A DNA stretch of 64,000 bases from Isoetes taiwanensis. Its lineage: Eukaryota; Streptophyta; Lycopodiopsida; Isoetales; Isoetaceae. A model generated the notes under the pieces. It worked only from the letters and a program-made list of their open reading frames with translations. It searched no databases and was not told where the DNA came from. How positions within the stretch are numbered: position 1 is the stretch's first letter; each line of letters begins with the position of its first letter. Where the stretch lies: NCBI GenBank assembly GCA_021234155.1, contig JAJEKV010000010.1, positions 4,376,871-4,440,870 on the forward strand. Direction: 5' to 3'. Shown here in pieces: positions 1 to 11,340 of the stretch. The position numbers and the translations under genes are program-made.

Positions 1-960
1 ACTTTGCAGATAGGCTGAAAAGTATTGGAGCCTGACCGTAGCCTGCCGGGTGAATAGCCAGAGGGGCTACTACTACTAGGTTGCATCTCCCCAGCCCCGA
101 TGAGGCAGGAGGGGGTCACTCCCCTCCAGAAGGTTCATGCCAATCACAGGCGAGCCAGAGAGCCACTGCTCGTATACGACTTGAACCCCTAGAAGATGAT
201 GCATCACCCAAGAGGTGTCAAGCCCATACCCTGCCCTCACGCAGTGCCAGGGTATTAGGCCTGGCTCACAACGTTCCCTGGCCGTCGCTATGCACCAGAG
301 GGATCAACTGTGATTAGACAAGCCCTCCCTTGTCAGCCGGTCTAGCTCCGCCACCCACAGCCAGGCGGGCTCTTATGCACATGCCGCATTAATTGGGAAT
401 TAATGGGCTAAAACTAGGATCATCCATCTACTTGGGCTCTGGGTCTCTACCCCCCTTCCCAATACACAAGAGTGGCGCATAGAATGTCAAAACATCAACA
501 CAACACAACTGAAATAATAGAATACATCTATTCTAATCTACCTAATCATACATGGTTAGGTTCCTTTGTTAGTGTTTATCATTCTTAGGCTGTAGGGGTC
601 GCCTATAGCTAAGAATGGATACTAATCCTATGGAATGAGGGCTGAAAATTCGGATCTAACTATCGGATCAACCACTAACCCGCTTCTTGGCTGGCTCCCA
701 CTCCTCTGAAAGCATCCATGCTGCTGGATTTCGAGGCTGCTGGTCTTGGATCGAGCTGCAACCTAGGAATTCCGATTCCTCTGCTACTCTTCAGGCGAAA
801 TGGCGTCCAATGCTGTTCCAATCCGACCTATAGGGGCTGGAAACCGAAAGGGTTTCCCTTTTAGGGTTTATGCCCCTTTATCCCCACGAATTTTAGGGCT
901 GGGCCCTTTTGGTCAATGGGCTATTGCCACATGGCAAAAGATATTATGTTCACATGTGGC
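1..960 (-). repeat. 3' LTR-like end of minus-strand Ty3 element (partial)
   Basis: This segment aligns, with heavy divergence, to about 5100-6060 in the same orientation. Shared landmarks in the same order are ccttcccaatacacaagag (about 463 and 5484), atgcacatgccgcat versus atgcacaggccgcat, ctaaaactaggatcat versus ctaaactaggagcat, and the paired CCACATGG/CCATGTGG motifs near 930-960 and 5970-6000. It lies just beyond the end of the minus-strand protease reading frame, where a 3' LTR should be. The rest of the LTR (R and U5) would lie outside the window. An alternative is that the two copies are separate remnants of one repeat family. Confidence 0.5.
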
Positions 961-1106
961 CTTAATATGTGCAATATAATGGTTCCCAAGGTCGTACCCT
1001 AGGGTACTACCCTTTACGGTCGCCGTGTACATGTCGTCTGAGTCGACATGTACTAGTGACGTGTCAGTATAATATACGTATTCATACCGTATGTTATGCT
1101 GGAACG

Positions 1107-2217
1107 TCACACATGAGCAGGTGGTTGTAACAGGACTGGAGGTGCAGCATTCTTAGTGGTGAAGAAAAGTGGTCGTTGAGTATCATCAAGCAGAGGTTGT
1201 GTCAGGACAGCTTGTACATCGACAACCTCAGAAGGAACAACTGTTTCAGAAAAATGATCAATGCGTTGAATGCGATTGCAGGGAGCTAGGTAAGGGTCGA
1301 GCAGAGTGGCCACAGCCTGGTTCTGATCAAGTGTCATTTCACTCCACGGATCTGCATACTCCAGATAGGAGGAGAGTGGAAGATTTGCAGGTGTAGCCTG
1401 GACTTGGTAAGTGTTTTGAGCGTCTTCAGAATCACTATCAGACAGTGTGGGTTTCGCATGTTCAACAGTGATAATCTTCCTGGTTTCCAAATCCATTGTG
1501 GCATTGAGATGGCCATCAGTGATGACCAATTGATCAGTAGCCCAATAATGAATGCTCTTAGCCTGGCGGAGAAAGGGTCGTCCAACCAGCATTTCATAAT
1601 CACTGGGGTCTTCACCAGCTTTCTAAACCCCAAATTCCAAGGGGAATTGGAGATCACCAATATTAATGTGAAGGAGAGGTGTGACACCTTGAGGGCGCGT
1701 GATATGACCATTGACCAACTTGATGTCATAGGGAGCACGGTTAAGTTGAGTGATGCCCAATTGCCTCCGAAGCTTATCAGTAATGAGATTGATGGCACTC
1801 CCGCCATCAATTTTCACATGATTGACTTGATGATTGCCCACTGTGGCATGCACCGTGGGAGTTGAAGTAGCCACTGCCCCGACCATCACAGTGGGTAGAG
1901 GCAGCTGATCTTTGAGAGCTGGACAGAGTTTGAGTATAGTTGCAAGGCTCAAAGGAATCTTAATTTTGGCGAGTTCTTCTTGAAGTTCCAGGGGAACATG
2001 AGAAAATGGATCTGCAGGATCCAAAGGGGCTGGAGTCTGAGGTAATGAAGCTGAAACCTCCTTGAGAAGCTCCACCTCTGCAGCAATATTTGGATATGTC
2101 TGAGAGCGTGAGGGGTGTGAGGAAGTTGGTGTGGCCTGATTGTGCTGAGCACGCGTGGTGGCATGAACATTTGCAAGGGTGCGGCCTTCAGCAGCTTGCA
2201 TGAGCTTGAGGACACTC
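1107..2217 (-). pseudogene. Retroelement aspartic protease region (Ty3-type), frameshifted
   Basis: Read on the minus strand, 2201-1623 contains the active-site region KIDGGSAINLITDKLRRQLG, in which the usual DTG/DSG of retropepsins is DGG. This variant also occurs in the intact-looking element at 58.5 kb. After a frameshift near 1600 the frame at 1592-1107 starts with MLVGRPFLRQAKSIHYW, the LGRPFL/LGRPWL block that follows the protease in plant Ty3 polyproteins. It would cut the gag-pol polyprotein inside virus-like particles. No reverse transcriptase, RNase H or integrase follows: the frame ends at 1107 next to the LTR-like repeat. The element is therefore either a gag-protease-only non-autonomous derivative or a large internal deletion. 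The N-terminal side is cut by the MITE at 2218. Confidence 0.75.
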
Positions 2218-2629
2218 CAGGGATAGGTTCAATACTGTATACGTTTTATACGTAATACGTATTTTTCGAAAGATACGGCACAAATTTGACGTTTAATACG
2301 TCAAAAATACGTCTAAACAAATTTCTCGCGTCGAAAAAGTTTCGCGTAAGCGAAACCTTCAGTTTCGCTTACGCGAAAAAAAAAATGGAAAAAAAAAATC
2401 GATTTTTTTTTTTTTTTTTTATTATTATTTTCGCGTAAGCATTGACACCCACCCTCGGCATGGCACAATTCAATGTGGCACACCAGGCGAGGGTCAAAAG
2501 CCTAAGCGAATTTTTTTTTTCCGGCCGGTAGGTTAAAAATACGAAAAATACATATTTAACCTAAAAATACGTTTTTTTGGACTTTTTACGTCTGGAAAAA
2601 TAATTTCATACGTACAGAACCTATTCCTG
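2218..2629. mobile_element. hAT-type MITE, 412 bp, with perfect 8-bp target duplication
   Basis: The ends are CAGGGATAGGTTC on the left and GAACCTATTCCTG on the right (inverted, 12/13 matching). They are flanked by an identical 8-bp duplication GGACACTC at 2210-2217 and 2630-2637. CAGGG termini with 8-bp duplications are diagnostic of the hAT superfamily. The inside has no coding capacity: subterminal ACGTA-rich inverted sequence, a strong hairpin (cgcgtaagcgaaa/tttcgcttacgcg, 2340-2375), A and T runs (2380-2420), and a core with ccaccctcggcatggc and aggcgagggtc. It interrupts the gag-pol region of the retroelement, so it inserted later. A longer relative begins at 45391. Confidence 0.92.
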
Positions 2630-2637
2630 GGACACTC

Positions 2638-3465
2638 TGGCGAACTTTGGGCATAACATTAGGCATGAAGGCATCTAGATCAGTGCAAAGTGGACCGTTT
2701 GGGATCATCATGTGGAATGATATCGACAACAAACGCAGGCTGCGTGTCATGAGGAATGAGAGTCAAGGGACGGAAGGCCCTGTTCTGGCGCGAAACCAAG
2801 CCAACCCAATTTGATTGTTGCACTGGAGGATTGAAAGCCTGGTAAATTTCTTCTTGAGCTTGTTGTTCTATGGGAGGAGTAGACGACACGGCTGGTTGAT
2901 AGCGTGATTGCTGAGATGGCCGGGGTGGCTTCCTCAAAACTAGACATGGGCCTTGTTTGCCATTGGCAACCCAAAGTTGATACGCTGTGAGTCGGACTGA
3001 GGTGGTTTGATTGGTACCTGGAAGTTGTACTTGAACCTAAGGAAGTTGAGGACATGCCGTAGTGGTATGACCCCATTCTAAGCAATGATAGCACTGAGCT
3101 CTGGAAGGATCAAAAGGTGGATGGGAGCCAGGTTCCCGTGATGGCTGAGATGTTTGAGCTTGTTGATACTGCTGAGGGGGGTATGATTGTTGCTGTGACG
3201 GCATGGTCTGCACTTGATAAACCATTTTTTGTCTGAAAGGTGGGGGGTGTGCACGAGTACATTCTTCAGTAGCATGGTTGCACATGTTGCACCGTTTACA
3301 ATGAGGAGGACCACTGGTGGAATTGCACTCATTTGCAAGATGACCTTGATATTTACAGATGTGGCACCAAATCTGACTGCGTTGAGGGGCAGGTTGTTGA
3401 GGCTGAACTGCAGTCTGAGGAACCATAATAGGAGCTAGGCATGAAAGGTAACTCCGTGAGGGCAA
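2638..3465 (-). pseudogene. Retroelement gag C-terminal region with zinc knuckles, frameshifted
   Basis: On the minus strand the frame 3465-3037 holds two CCHC zinc knuckles of the nucleocapsid type: CHICKYQGHLANEC near 3370-3330 and CYHCLEWGHTTTAC near 3090-3050, both CX2CX4HX4C. A third cysteine cluster (CKRCNMCNHATEEC) lies between them and could be a degenerate knuckle. These bind the element's RNA during packaging. The sequence is Gln/Pro-rich between the knuckles. The frame continues, after shifts, at 2937-2680. It belongs with the gag frame at 4591-3599 upstream and the protease downstream; the MITE then interrupts it. Confidence 0.8.
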
Positions 3466-3598
3466 CTCCCTGGGAGGAAACGTTGACGGAGTGATTAACT
3501 AATTCAATAGCCTGCTCCAAGGTCTTGGGTCGCAGGTATTCAGTCATAAGACGAATAGCAGGTGGGAGTCCCTGTAGAAACCAGACCAGAATCTGGCT

Positions 3599-4591
3599 TT
3601 ACATGGGGTACTCCTGGAGTTTGCTGATGAGTATGTGAAGGCGACCCGCAAAATCACGGGCAGACTCTGTGGACTCTTGTTGCAAATCATTGAGTTGCTT
3701 AAGAAGAAGTTGATCGTCATCCGTGGTATCGTAGTGTGAGAGAAATGCTGTTTTCATCTCCAGCCAGTCTTGTTTCCAGTGACTTTTGTTGGCCATGAGC
3801 CATTGATGAGGGGCGCCTCGCAACGTGGTGGAAAAATTGTGGAACTTGAGTTGAGGTTGATCGTGGCCATTGAGGACAGCCAAGGCCTCAAATTGTTCCA
3901 TGTGAGCTTGAGCGCTTTGATATAATGGTTTTCCTTTTGTATTGTTGAAGGTGGGGTACATCAGCTTGAGAGTTGGAAAAGAGGATAGAGACGGACCTTG
4001 CGCATAAACAGGCTGAGCATAAGCCGGAACATAGGCGTGTGGCACAGCCGTGGGCTGGGAATGAGGCGACATTGGAACTGAAAAACCAGGAGGGCCGGAT
4101 AGAGGAGCATCCTGGGGCGAAGGAGCATATGAGCCTTCCTCATGAAGCTTGAGATCAGAGAGATGATAAATCGGAAGGGTATTTTGAAACGAAGGGGAGT
4201 GCGGATATTCATGGTCCTGGGGAGGGCCAAAGGAGACATGTTGATAACCCATCCCAAGGGGAGAAGAAGGTTGTGAAGGCAAAGGGGTGTAACCTGAGGG
4301 GATGTGAATGTAAGCACTTTCCGGAGTGTGAAAATAAGGCGGAGGGGGTTGAACTGGTGTCTGGTGTAGTGATGGAGGTTGAGAGCAATGTTTACAGGCT
4401 GGGGGAGAGCCGAGACAAGAAGGAACACGAGGAGTAGGTGGCGTCGATTGAGCTCGTGAGCAGATACGGCCACCCTCAATATCATAAGCAGTGTCATCCA
4501 TGTCTCGGGCTACTGCTCGATGCTGATGGCGCTCCAATCGAGACGCTGTCTGACAAAGGAGTTCTTTAGGGGTGAAAGCAGGAGTAGACAT
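3599..4591 (-). pseudogene. Ty3-type retroelement gag (capsid) region
   Basis: This is a 330-residue open frame starting at a true ATG (4591). The first half is Pro/Ser/Gln-rich and low in complexity. Residues about 205-330 match the retrotransposon Gag capsid fold pattern: MYPTFNNTKGKPLYQSAQ, then HNFSTTLRGAPHQWLMAN with the conserved L-x-G-x-A-x-x-W block, then WLEMKTAFLSHYD, and ESARDFAGRLHILISKLQEY. It would form the particle shell. The frame stops at 3599, and a shifted frame at 3547-3353 continues the C-terminal part (RPKTLEQAIELVNHS). It is best read as one inactive gag-pol gene. Confidence 0.8.
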
Positions 4592-4930
4592 GGGGAAAGA
4601 AAGAAAATCAGACCCGGCAATCGGCGACGGTGTTTAGGGTCTGGGTTTGGGAACTCCTGCAAGACAACCCTCCGTGAGGACCCTTGGATCAAACAGGAGA
4701 ATCCGGGAGCTGTGTCGTGCAGGATTTGCAAAGAACAAGAGAAGGGAGGAAGAGAAGACAAGAAAAACAAATGAGATACAATGATGTGAATGAGACTTCT
4801 TTGATATCAAACAGAATACATGAGCTCTCACAATCGAGAGAGAAAAGAACTAGAGACAAGAACCAAACTCATCTAGCCTTTGAATGCAAGCTCTACTCAT
4901 ATATATAGTACAATGGCCTTTGGCCCAATA
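4592..4930 (-). promoter_or_regulatory. Leader and TATA-box region of the minus-strand retroelement
   Basis: Upstream of the gag ATG, the minus strand has a TATA-like motif ACTATATATATGAG at about 4913-4899, followed by a pyrimidine-rich leader. This fits the U3/R/U5 part of a 5' LTR. The matching part of the 3' LTR would fall outside the window. I saw no convincing primer-binding site. Confidence 0.4.
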
Positions 4931-6060
4931 TAGATATTCTAACAGATCTCGGTGCCGACTCCTGAAGGAGGCCTGATTTGCAGGAATGCTGGCGGTGCCT
5001 CTTGAAGTGCCTGGAATCACGCTGACGCTGACGGGCCGTCATTTGTCTATTCTCTGCTTCTTCTTTGGCTGAGTCTTGGGCGTGGCCTTCTGCGTGGTCT
5101 TCGGCAGGGGTCTTGATGACTGACCTTGACCTGGGTTTGGCGCCTTCATGGCGACACACAATCCATCCCCGACTGAACCCCCCCAAAACAAGAGCCGGGC
5201 CGGCACCTGCAACTTTTGAGAGACGGGGTGACATCATTGCACTAGGAGGTGTCGGACCCATACCCGGCACACACAAGGATGATCGACTATGGGTCCCTAG
5301 TAGTCGCATTCAGCAGGGACCTGCCTCCACTTTGCCATTAGCCCCGTTGTATGGTGCTAAGTCACTCCATAGCCCCCGTAGTCGGATGTGTTCCTATGCA
5401 CAGGCCGCATATAATATAAACTAAGGGATCTAAACTAGGAGCATAGCACTAGATAATGTCTATTAGGTCCCTTACCTCCTTCCCAATACACAAGAGGTGC
5501 AAACATAGATCAACCAACATCATGCATCAACATAAACATGATAAATAATGAAGATGACATCTAGTCTATACACATGAATCTTCCTACTTGTTAGGGTTCC
5601 TTGCTTAGGGTTCGAAGCTTAGACTGGGGGTTCTAGGAAGGCTCTACTAGCAAGATAAGATACTAGCTCATCTAGAATCCTAGGTTCCAGATGATCTACC
5701 TATGCAGCTACTCTGGATACCTGCCCTGGATGAGCTTCCTCCAACTCCTGGGGTCTCCATGGGCTTGTTGATGAGTCGGGTGGTTCCTCCTCCTTCTAAT
5801 GAGTGCACTGCCATGGGGCTGTCGATCTGGGCTACACCACAACGAACGGTGTTCGAAACGGAGTTCTGAGCGATGAACAGGTCTCAAGGCAGGTGGACCA
5901 AAAAGTGGGTTAGGGTTAGGGTTAGGGTTAGGGTTAGGGTACTTATAGGTTAGGGTTCCATGTCACTGCCACATGGCTCCAATGGGATATCTCCATGTGG
6001 CAGGTGCCCAATAGGGACACAATAACCACCATATGCACCACCATACTAAGCACCATAACT
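4890..6060 (-). repeat. 5' LTR-like repeat of minus-strand Ty3 element
   Basis: This is the diverged partner of 1-960, lying upstream of gag on the minus strand, as expected of a 5' LTR. Many short blocks are shared in the same order (see the 1-960 entry). The high divergence means an old insertion if the two are true LTRs. The exact ends (TG...CA) are not resolved. An expansion of GGTTAG units occurs only in this copy (5908-5940). Confidence 0.5.
5908..5940 (+). repeat. (GGTTAG)n microsatellite, about 5 units
   Basis: There are about five and a half tandem GGTTAG units. The unit is TTAGGG in rotation, not the usual plant telomere TTTAGGG. The other LTR-like copy has only ctttta-gggttt near 860, so this is a local expansion inside the repeat. 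Confidence 0.9.
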
Positions 6061-6094
6061 AAGAAAACATGAATAACAGAATTTATAAACTAAC

Positions 6095-6806
6095 CTATGA
6101 TTCCTCCAGATAGTGGGCAACATGTTCTTCTCTTACATTTCTCTCCAATCTTCTAGTTCTAACATCCTTTGTGTTAGGAGACACTCTAGTGTTCTCAATC
6201 CAAAAATTTTGAATCTTTTCTATCTGTTCAACTGAAATTGCATCGAATCTTTTAGCCCTCTTATAAGAAACCCATTTCCCACCATTGTACTCGATCTCTT
6301 CCCTCTTTTTCTTCGCCTTTTGCAGGTTTCTTGGGTGAACACCTAATACCTTTCCAAGATCTCTCTGGCTGATTTTGTCACTTGTTTCAGAATCTGCACG
6401 GCGTGGCTGCTAGGCAGTCATTGCTGGTAGATAGTTTCACAGTCTGCATAGAGTCCCAGAGGCTCCTAATGACGATGCCCTTGGCTTCCAAATCCTTTAA
6501 TTCTTCACCCATAAATTTTTCCAATGTTTTATCCCTTAAAAACTCAAGTAAAGTTTCTTTCTTCATGCTATCCTCAATTCTTTTGGTCTGTTTATGGAAA
6601 GACATTAGTAAATTAAGGACAATACGGCGTTTGCTTGCACTTCTTGAAGAACCGGATCCTTCTGCCAATTTTGCAAGCTCCAATTTTTCCTCTCTTCTTC
6701 TTTTTCTCTGGCGTCTTTTCTTCAACATTTCTTCTTCCTTGGTTCTTCTTCATTTTCTCATGTCTGAAATGTCAGTTTGTGGACAGATTACCTCGTTGGC
6801 CTCCAT
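6095..6806 (-). pseudogene. DDE transposase N-terminal fragment (same family as 37980-40934)
   Basis: On the minus strand an ATG at 6806 opens MEANEVICPQTDISDMRK, followed by an in-frame TGA. The frame then runs on as a very basic stretch (MLKKRRQRKRRR, 6728-6695) and a helical region to 6387. After a frameshift near 6390 it continues SDKISQRDLGKVLGVHPRNLQK, which looks like a helix-turn-helix, then KIQNFWIENTRVSPNTKDV, ending at 6095. The second copy at 40.9-40.3 kb matches LGVHPRNLQKAKKKRE (as LKIQPRNLSKAAKKKED) and FWIENTRVSPNTKDV (as FWLDNTKVSPKVRDV). The catalytic core is missing; the LTR-like repeat starts right after the fragment, so the retroelement probably split or truncated this transposon. 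It is inactive. Confidence 0.65.
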
Positions 6807-7031
6807 ATCCACAATGGATTGGAGCTTGTAACAGAGAGCCAAAGAACAGGACGTATGCAAAGAACAGGAATTTGAAGAATGGGAATTTGAATTTTAGTTT
6901 TGAAATTAGAATTTCCCCCACAAATTGGGGCTCCATTCTTAAATAGCAGCAGTTGAGCGGTGCCATAATTATACTTTCATACCACAAAACTGGCGGATGC
7001 ATACACATTTTGGGGGGACAACCGAATTGGG

Positions 7032-7053
7032 ACACCACAGCATGCTTTTACCC
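7032..7053 (-). repeat. Terminal inverted repeat of a truncated DNA transposon
   Basis: Read on the minus strand this begins GGGTAAAAGCATG and ends GGTGT, matching the left terminal repeat of the 31938-41249 element at 18 of 22 positions. It lies about 230 bp upstream of the transposase ATG at 6806, much as the other copy has its repeat about 295 bp upstream of its ATG. Confidence 0.7.
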
Positions 7054-8860
7054 CTAAATATTTGGTTATGGCTTCAAAATGCCCAATGAACTAAAACACA
7101 GCCTTTCCAAATGCTTTTTCTTCTAAAAATACCCACATGGTTTCAAACATGTGAATCAGAGGCTTGCCTGTATATTCATCACAAATAGCTCCATATGTTG
7201 ATGCAATAGTCAATGACCCAGAAATTATAACCTGACTCAGAAGGTTAAGTGAAGAAGAATCTGATTTATAAATGCATGCATTATCTGGTTTCTAGTCTGT
7301 TCTACATTGAAAAGACCGCGATTACCATTCTCAAAATTTACTGTAACCTTGAATTAGTAACACTAATTCTTATCATTTGCCATGCCCTGAATCAGGAAAG
7401 GAAGAGAAGATTACGGTATGAGAACAAAGATATACCAGGCAGGCTTTGTGTCCCAGACGTCGTACTCCAAAGAAAGATCCCCTAGATAGCTTTCCATGTT
7501 TTCTGGCGGAACATCTTCGTTTAATCTGCCTGCGTGAAGTGTGAAGGCTGCTTTCTACTGAAGTGTGAGAGCTTGATGGGGAGAGTACTGGCGAGTGGGG
7601 ACCTAGTAATCTGATGGAGACAAGCAGTGGAGAGAAGTTGTTCGACAAAATCATTATGCAATTAGAGCAGAGCAATATCGATCATAAGCTTCAGTGATCC
7701 GAGTGAATCGAAGCTTTTCCACGAAAATTGAGCGAAATTTTTCATGGTCGTTTCTGACCTAGCAAAAAAAAAACGAAAAAAAGAAAGGGCAAAATAATAA
7801 CTAACTAATAAACGGCTCAAAATAAAAGTTTTTACACACAACAAAATCAACGGACAAGATCGCGCACAAATTATCATCTTATTTTGGCTTTAGTACTATC
7901 TGACTAAATATAAAATTGTTCGAACCGGAGTTATTTTTGGAATTGTCATCATTTTCAGGCGAGGTTTTCTGGTGATGTGACGCCTGTTCGCTGTGGACGA
8001 TGAAGCGCACACCTGAAGATCCAGTAAGGAAAAGCTTCGTTACTCTTCTTTACACTAGCGGGGGAACCCGTGGATTTGTCCAAAGCCTAGTTCCGGCGAG
8101 TGCTTGGCACCGCCATTTGAGCTTTTTTGAATAGGGCAAACGTCGCTGCAGGGAGCTTGAAAGCGGGAATATAAGGCTCATTTTTGAAGCTTCATCAGCG
8201 AATTTTTTCATTTAGGTTTTGTTCCTAGCCCAGTTCCGGCGATTTGCAAGCTTCAATAGCCTTTTTTCATCTGGGTTTTAGATTTTAGCTGAGTTCCAGT
8301 GTTTTTGCATGTCTGATCTCGTGGCTGCTAGTTTTTGAATCCTTCTGTTGTGTTTTAGCTCTGTTTCAAAGGCCACAGACAGTTTTATACTGCTCTAGAT
8401 GTGGAAGCTGGCAATTAGATCGCCCTATGCAAACGGCTCGAGCTAGCAGAATCTGCCATTTCTAGATATGAAGAGTGGAATAAATTTGTGTGGTAAGCTT
8501 CCTCTAACTTACAATTTCCTCTGCCAAAAATTAGCGAGAAAGGACAAACTTTGCAACAGATAGATTGCATTTGGACAAGCTGGAGGGGGTTTCCCTGCTT
8601 TTGGGTTCTGTGAGCACAAACGCCTCCATGCTTCTAGATTACCCTGCCTAGCTGCATCCCTATTGCATGCTTTGATTTTTGCAGTGTGGCTCTGGCCGAA
8701 GTTTGTTGGCACAAAAACAAGCAGTGCTTAACAAAAATGACACAATTTCCTTTAGGAAGCTCGGTTTTATGCAGTGGTAAGTGAACAGATTATATGGCCT
8801 GTGTTATTTGGTTAAAACTACAAGGACTATACAATTTGGTTTTCATTCTATACTGTGCAC
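7054..8860. other. No supported gene; unassigned A/T-rich sequence
   Basis: Only short, composition-driven open frames are present. Around 7940-8330 there are sequences with the look of a plant 5' leader (repeated phrases such as gcttcaatagcc/ttttttcat, tagcccagttccggcga at 8228 and cctagttccggcga at 8086), possibly upstream of the exon-like segments that follow, but no start codon is convincing. Confidence 0.4.
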
Positions 8861-8864
8861 TTGC

Positions 8865-10030
8865 AGATGAAAATGGATGAAGGCATTACAGGTGGTATCT
8901 TTTATGGAATACCTAAACGACCAAGAGCAAGACTCCAGGATTAAACAACTGACAGCTTCCCTCAAGGTTTGTAGATGTTGCCTAAGACCCTCTTCTGCCT
9001 TCTCTGCTATGTGTTTGGGTCCTAAATTGCTCCATGTCATGGTATACAAACTGATTGTCTTCCAGCATTTTAGCTCCAGATTAGATAGATAAAGGGACCT
9101 CTGCTAATGAATGTGCCTTCCTAAACGGTTCACGCAACAAGGTTGGCAAAGGAGAAAGGACAATATGGTTGATAGTGAATGCTGTCTTTACATTCTTTCT
9201 TGTGTTTTTGAAGTCATGTTTAACAATCTTACATTTTGCTATGTCTCTGCTACCTTAAAATAAGAGTTCATTAGAACTTTATGGCATGTAGCTCATCCTG
9301 GGGATCACAAGAGAAGGAACATTCTTAGACTATGCCAGCTGTGAAAGAGGTACAGGATCTTAGGGACATGCTGTTGGTGATCAAGGTAGATTAGATGATA
9401 CAATTCAACACAGGAATTCATGAATTAGAATTTAAAAAATGAATATCACACAAATTTGAATGCGACGTTGCTTAAATTATCGTTGGAATGCAGTTCTTGA
9501 CATTAGAACAAGCAGGCGCCATGTTTTACATTGCATGTTCCACTAATCTCTTGGGTTGGTACAATTAAACATGGTAATCGTGGCATTTTTCAAATTGTTA
9601 CATGTAGTTGATGACAATGAATTCAAACATCAAGAAGCTAGCTGGAAAAGGTGCATCGAGAAATGGTTGGAGTATATGTGGTGCTCCACTAGTTGAACAA
9701 GTGGGAGCTGTTTCTGGGACGCTTTGGGCACTTCAAGAAGTAGACCCGACACAAATATTGGGTTACAGCTAGCTCCGAGGTAAAATCTCCTTCTGTATAT
9801 TACTTTCGACTATCTCAGAATTTAATTCCTTACCCTATTATGCAGATCGCCTGATACACCGTTACTGCAGCTTCTGCTATTTGAACAAACTCCCCCGTGG
9901 GTCTTAATGGTAAGAATAAGCTTTCACTCTGCTTTGGTTTTACTTTGCAGCAACATTTAAGGGATACGATCTCTAACCAAAGCATTACAAGGAGATGCAG
10001 CTCGTCAAGGCTGGAAGAGATTCTGACGTT
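8865..10030 (+). other. Exon-like segments of an unidentified, possibly decayed host gene
   Basis: Several short segments are bounded by plausible splice sites. Segment 8865-8967 follows cttgcag and ends before GTTTGT; it encodes MEYLNDQEQDSRIKQLTASL in one frame. Segment 9608-9781 ends CTCCGAG before GTAAAA. Segment 9846-9908 follows tatgcag and precedes GTAAGA. A segment from about 9951 follows tttgcag. The last three can be read in one frame across the junctions (ending SPDTPLLQLLLFEQTPPWVL, then QHLRDTISNQSITRRCSSS). One implied intron would be only 42 bp, short for a plant. I do not recognise the protein. Transcript evidence would decide whether this is a gene. Confidence 0.3.
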
Positions 10031-10320
10031 TAAGTTGGTTTTAAGCATTATCAATTGGACTTCTTTGACAGGCAGTTATGCAAAGGCAGGTATCTACGAT
10101 TATTTAACCTTAAGCGTTGATTAGCTAATTGAGCCTTTATGTTGTTCTTGACAATTTGGAAGATTATTGTTTAAACGTTCAGTTTTGCAACTAGCGTGAA
10201 CTGGACCTAATGCGTTCATCTAAATGCTTTTGTGGGACGCTCGTTAAGCTTTCCAGCAAATGCTCATGGATAAAAACCATTCAAAGTTATGCCCTTTACA
10301 TGTTGTGCTGTCAAAGTAGG

Positions 10321-10640
10321 ACAGCAAGCGGATTTTGGTGATTTTTGACATAGTTAGAATAAAAATTTAAGGATCATGTGCCTAGCATTATTTTTAGATC
10401 TTCTTGCAAGCTTTCCAACGGATACCCTTGCTAATGAAACAGAGGTTTGCTTTGCAAGTTATGGCCAAAACTAGAAAACAGTTTTGTTTTGGCTGTGGAC
10501 AGCGAGTGGATTTTGTCATTTTCGACATACTTACAATGAAAATCTGAAGATTCTGTGCCTAGCATTATTTTTAGATCTTCTTGCAAGTTTTTCAACGGAT
10601 ACTCTTGCTAATGAAACAGAGTTCTATTTTGCAGGTGTAA
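10321..10640 (+). repeat. Tandem duplication, period about 178 bp
   Basis: Copy 1 (10321-10498) and copy 2 (10499 to about 10640) share cagcattatttttagatct-type text: cctagcattatttttagatc and acggatac(c/t)cttgctaatg occur once in each, with a few substitutions. Confidence 0.85.
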
Positions 10641-11340
10641 TAACTTTTTATTTTGAGGATCATTTAGATCTTTGTGCTTCTATTTATTTCCATGGTTCTT
10701 GCTTAATGCATTCACTGATGTAAATCTCATGCAGAAATTCAAGTTTAAGCAACTAAGCCAACAATCCAAACCATCTCCATTTTTCTACCTTTGATGTTGA
10801 CCTTTGAGTAAAAAACATGTGTGTTAGAGCTTTTGATGTCTCATAAGTTAAAACTTCAGGAGATGCGACTTCTTCCTGAATGAGAATCAATATTCCTACG
10901 TTTATTTATCATGACAATCCACAAAAAAAACTCCCACAACATATATAAGCTAACTTGAAGATACGAATTGAGGTATTACTTCTTAACATCGATTTAATCC
11001 TCCCTCTTCCCTCTTCCTACTCCGTATCTAAAACTTTGAACCTTTTTGTAATTTTGTACTTTATTATTGCGTTTATTTGCAGGTCCTAACATCGAAATGC
11101 ACAACGATACATGTATCCACATAACAATGTCTTACTTCCTCCATTTCAATCTGGACATCTTATGAATGTAGCAAATACCTATCAAAAATCAAATTCGTAA
11201 GAGATATTCATTCGAGACATTCACAAAACTTCTGATCAGCTTACACACTTTGTCATGCATCTAATCAATGATATCCACAAATATATCATCCACTATCCAA
11301 AAAAAGATAAAACTCTTGAATTATAGATTGCAATACTGAC

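Noticed and set aside
913-1110. Small minus-strand open frame of 65 codons
   Set aside because: It lies in the junction between the retroelement coding end and the LTR-like repeat and has no features of its own.
5908-5940. Telomere or interstitial telomere
   Set aside because: Only about five GGTTAG units, inside an LTR-like repeat, and not the usual plant TTTAGGG unit; a local microsatellite is simpler.
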